Assembly (NCBI RefSeq): GCF_017853185.1
Contig: NZ_JAFMJZ010000005.1
Span: forward strand, 1 to 54,849
Direction of reading: 5' to 3'
Length of the DNA: 54,849 bases
Source: Mycolicibacterium sp.
GTDB taxonomy: Bacteria; Actinomycetota; Actinomycetes; Mycobacteriales; Mycobacteriaceae
The notes below the pieces were generated by a model. The model saw only the letters and a list, made by a program, of their open reading frames with translations. It had not been told where the DNA came from and made no database searches. Shown one piece after another: positions 53,114 to 54,849 of the stretch (position 1 is its first letter; each line of letters begins with the position of its first letter). The translations under genes and the position numbers were made by a program.

Positions 53114-54244
53114 ATGAAGACAAAAGGCGCGCTGATCAGGGAGTTCAACCAGCCGTGGGCGATCGAGGAGATCGAGATCGGTGACCCGGTCAAGGGCGAG
53201 GTCAAGGTGCAGATGGAAGCCTCCGGGATGTGCCACTCGGATCACCACCTGGTGACCGGCGGCATCCCGATGATGGGCTTTCCGGTGCTGGGTGGACACG
53301 AGGGCGCCGGCATCGTCATCGAGGTCGGCGAGGGCGTCGAGAGCGTGTCCGTCGGCGACCACGTGGTGATGTCGTTCATCCCGTCCTGTGGCAAGTGTCC
53401 GTCCTGTCAGGCCGGCCTGCGCAACCTCTGCGATCTGGGCGCCGGACTGCTCGGCGGCACCGCGATCTCCGACGGCACCCACCGGATCCACACCGCAGAC
53501 GGCAAACCCGTCTTCCCGATGACCCTGCTGGGCACCTTCTCGCCGTACATGGTCGTGCACGAGTCCTCGGTGGTGAAGATCGACCCGTCCGTCCCGTTCG
53601 AGGTGGCCTGCCTGGTCGGCTGCGGCGTCACCACCGGCTACGGCTCGGCCACCCACACCGCTCAGATCAAGCCGGGCGAGGACGTCGCCATCATCGGCGT
53701 CGGCGGTGTCGGTATGGCCGCACTGCAGGGCGCGGTGATCTCCGGCGCCCGCAAGATCTTCGTCGTCGACCCGGTCGAGTGGAAGCGCGATCAGGCGCTG
53801 AAGTTCGGCGCCACCCACGTCTATGAGGACATCTTCGCCGCCATGGCCGGCATCGCCGAGGAGACCCAGGGCTTCATGGCCAAGAAGGTCATCGTCACCG
53901 TCGGCGAACTCAACGGCGCCGACGTCGAGAACTACATGATCATCACGTCCAAGTCCGGAACCTGTGTGCTCACCGCCATCGGCAGCATGGTCGACACCAA
54001 CGTCACGCTGAACCTCGCGATGCTGACGCTGATGCAGAAGAACCTGCAGGGCACCATCTTCGGCGGCGGCAACCCGTACTACGACATCCCGCAACTACTG
54101 TCGATGTACAAGATGGGCAAGCTCAACCTCGACGACATGATCACCCGTCAGTACCGCCTCGAGCAGATCAACGACGGTTACAAGGACATGCTGGAGGGCC
54201 GCAACATCCGCGGTGTCATCCGCTACACCGACGAAGATCGCTGA
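53114..54244 (+). CDS. adhB: NDMA-dependent alcohol dehydrogenase AdhB
   Basis: The 376-aa zinc medium-chain dehydrogenase has the catalytic zinc motif GMCHSDHH, GGHEGAGIV, the structural zinc CGKCPSCQAGLRNLC and the nucleotide loop IGVGGVGMAALQG. It corresponds to Rv0761c and to the nitrosodimethylaniline-dependent class that uses a tightly bound nicotinamide with an external acceptor (mycofactocin-linked). ATG 53114 has GGAGG 5 nt upstream. A longer reading from 53042 lacks a site and would overlap the operator. Confidence 0.93.
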   Translation: MKTKGALIREFNQPWAIEEIEIGDPVKGEVKVQMEASGMCHSDHHLVTGGIPMMGFPVLGGHEGAGIVIEVGEGVESVSVGDHVVMSFIPSCGKCPSCQAGLRNLCDLGAGLLGGTAISDGTHRIHTADGKPVFPMTLLGTFSPYMVVHESSVVKIDPSVPFEVACLVGCGVTTGYGSATHTAQIKPGEDVAIIGVGGVGMAALQGAVISGARKIFVVDPVEWKRDQALKFGATHVYEDIFAAMAGIAEETQGFMAKKVIVTVGELNGADVENYMIITSKSGTCVLTAIGSMVDTNVTLNLAMLTLMQKNLQGTIFGGGNPYYDIPQLLSMYKMGKLNLDDMITRQYRLEQINDGYKDMLEGRNIRGVIRYTDEDR

Positions 54245-54245
54245 C

Positions 54246-54659
54246 ATGACCGACCTCACGCCCGCCATGGCCGCCTCACTGGCGTCCTGGCGGTGCGTGC
54301 AGTCCCACGACCGGGAGGGCTGGCTGGCCCTGATGGCGCCCGACGTCGTCATCGAGGATCCGATCGGGCAGTCCTTCACCAATCCGGACGGCCTCGGCGT
54401 ACGCGGCAAGGACGCGGTCGCGGCGTTCTACGACTCCAACATCGCCATCAACAGCCTGACGGTCACCTGCGAGGAGACCTTTCCGTCGAGTTCCCCTAAC
54501 GAGATCGCGCACATCCTGGTGCTGCGCAGCAGGTTCGAGGGCGGCATGACCTCCGCGGTGCGCGGGGTGTTCTGCTACCGGGTCGACGACGACGGTCTGA
54601 TCACCAACATGCGCGGGTACTGGAACCTCGAGGGCATGGCGTTCGGGCAGGCTGAGTGA
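54246..54659 (+). CDS. ketosteroid-isomerase-like NTF2-fold protein (Rv0760c family)
   Basis: The 137-aa product has an NTF2 fold: AASLASWRCVQSHDREGWLALMAPDVVIEDPIGQSF, VRGKDAVAAFYDSNIA and GVFCYRVDDDGLITNMRGYWNLEGMAF. The M. tuberculosis relative is known structurally as a steroid-binding isomerase-like protein. It starts 2 nt after adhB and its stop overlaps the next start (GTGA). Confidence 0.9.
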   Translation: MTDLTPAMAASLASWRCVQSHDREGWLALMAPDVVIEDPIGQSFTNPDGLGVRGKDAVAAFYDSNIAINSLTVTCEETFPSSSPNEIAHILVLRSRFEGGMTSAVRGVFCYRVDDDGLITNMRGYWNLEGMAFGQAE

Positions 54660-54849
54660 GCGATCGGCCCCAAACCGATCGGCCCCAGACCGATCGTCTG
54701 TTGGCCGGCACCGGCGCCGTCGTGGTCGGCGGATCGCGCGGCATCGGGGCCGCGGTGGCCGGACTGCTCGCCCGCCTGGGCGCCGGGGTGGTGGTGAACG
54801 GACGCGACGCCGACGCGGTCGACGAGACCGTCGCGAGAATCGGCGGCAC
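54656..54849 (+). CDS. SDR family oxidoreductase, 3' end beyond the window
   Basis: The first 64 codons are present. The cofactor motif VVVGGSRGIGAAVAGLLARLGAGVVVNGR shows a classical SDR. GTG 54656 overlaps the upstream stop (GTGA). The N-terminus SDRPQTDRPQTDR is encoded by two exact or near-exact 15-nt repeats (54661-54690) and may be polymorphic. Confidence 0.85.
   Translation, partial: MSDRPQTDRPQTDRLLAGTGAVVVGGSRGIGAAVAGLLARLGAGVVVNGRDADAVDETVARIGG

Overview
The window is high-GC, densely packed chromosomal DNA from a mycobacterium (Mycobacterium/Mycolicibacterium type). The evidence is a mycothiol gene (mshD), the mannan-elongation factor lmeA, acyl-ACP desaturase desA1, actinobacterial GlnR, many leaderless GTG starts behind TANNNT -10 boxes, and a gene order that, from memory, follows M. 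tuberculosis Rv0824c (desA1) down to Rv0760c in reverse. No insertion sequence, prophage, CRISPR array or rRNA was seen. The species cannot be named from this window. All comparisons with M. tuberculosis are from memory, not from a search.

Layout. 1-366: three tRNA genes (Asp partial, Glu, Lys). 398-6002: a secreted protein, desA1, a tRNA-dihydrouridine synthase, an LCP-family cell-wall ligase and phoU. 6036-9938: a complete high-affinity phosphate operon pstS-pstC-pstA-pstB on the minus strand, preceded by an array of PHO-box-like direct repeats (10014-10063). A smaller PHO-like pair precedes phoU. 10065-11726: mshD and glnR. 11804-15206: lmeA, thiX, a poly-cysteine leader peptide, a DUF4395 membrane protein, sseC, a tiny leaderless membrane peptide, a nitrobindin-like protein and a lipoprotein. 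This is a sulfur/redox/envelope block.

15236-38204: a region dominated by de novo purine synthesis. purM, purF, purL, purQ, purS, purC and purB all lie on the minus strand (purD follows at 41426). They are interleaved and often translationally coupled with an aminopeptidase, a CPBP membrane protease, a membrane alpha/beta hydrolase and a sterol-carrier-like protein. Oligopeptidase B (ptrB) is intact here. A DUF559/AbiEi-type protein gene at 35873 sits between two near-identical 43-bp palindromic repeats, each of which supplies the stop codon of the gene before it.

38230-45905: a DUF429 protein, an SDR with its TetR neighbour, a Tat-exported esterase, purD, a solitary carboxyltransferase, and a carboxymuconolactone-decarboxylase/hydroxyisobutyrate-dehydrogenase pair. 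45902-54849: the cyp51 neighbourhood. An SDR and an aldehyde dehydrogenase read leftward. tetR-cyp123-SDR-cyp51-ferredoxin-NTF2-fold protein read rightward, followed by an NDMA-dependent alcohol dehydrogenase, a ketosteroid-isomerase-like protein and a truncated SDR. Three copies of a GACA-NN-TGTC palindrome, at the aldehyde dehydrogenase, tetR and alcohol dehydrogenase promoters, suggest that the TetR protein controls the whole block.

The most interesting signals are the poly-Cys attenuator now driving a DUF4395 gene, the palindrome-flanked DUF559 cassette, a short transcription unit with a very strong Shine-Dalgarno but only a 12-codon ORF (15242-15420), the shared TetR operator, and the PHO-box array.
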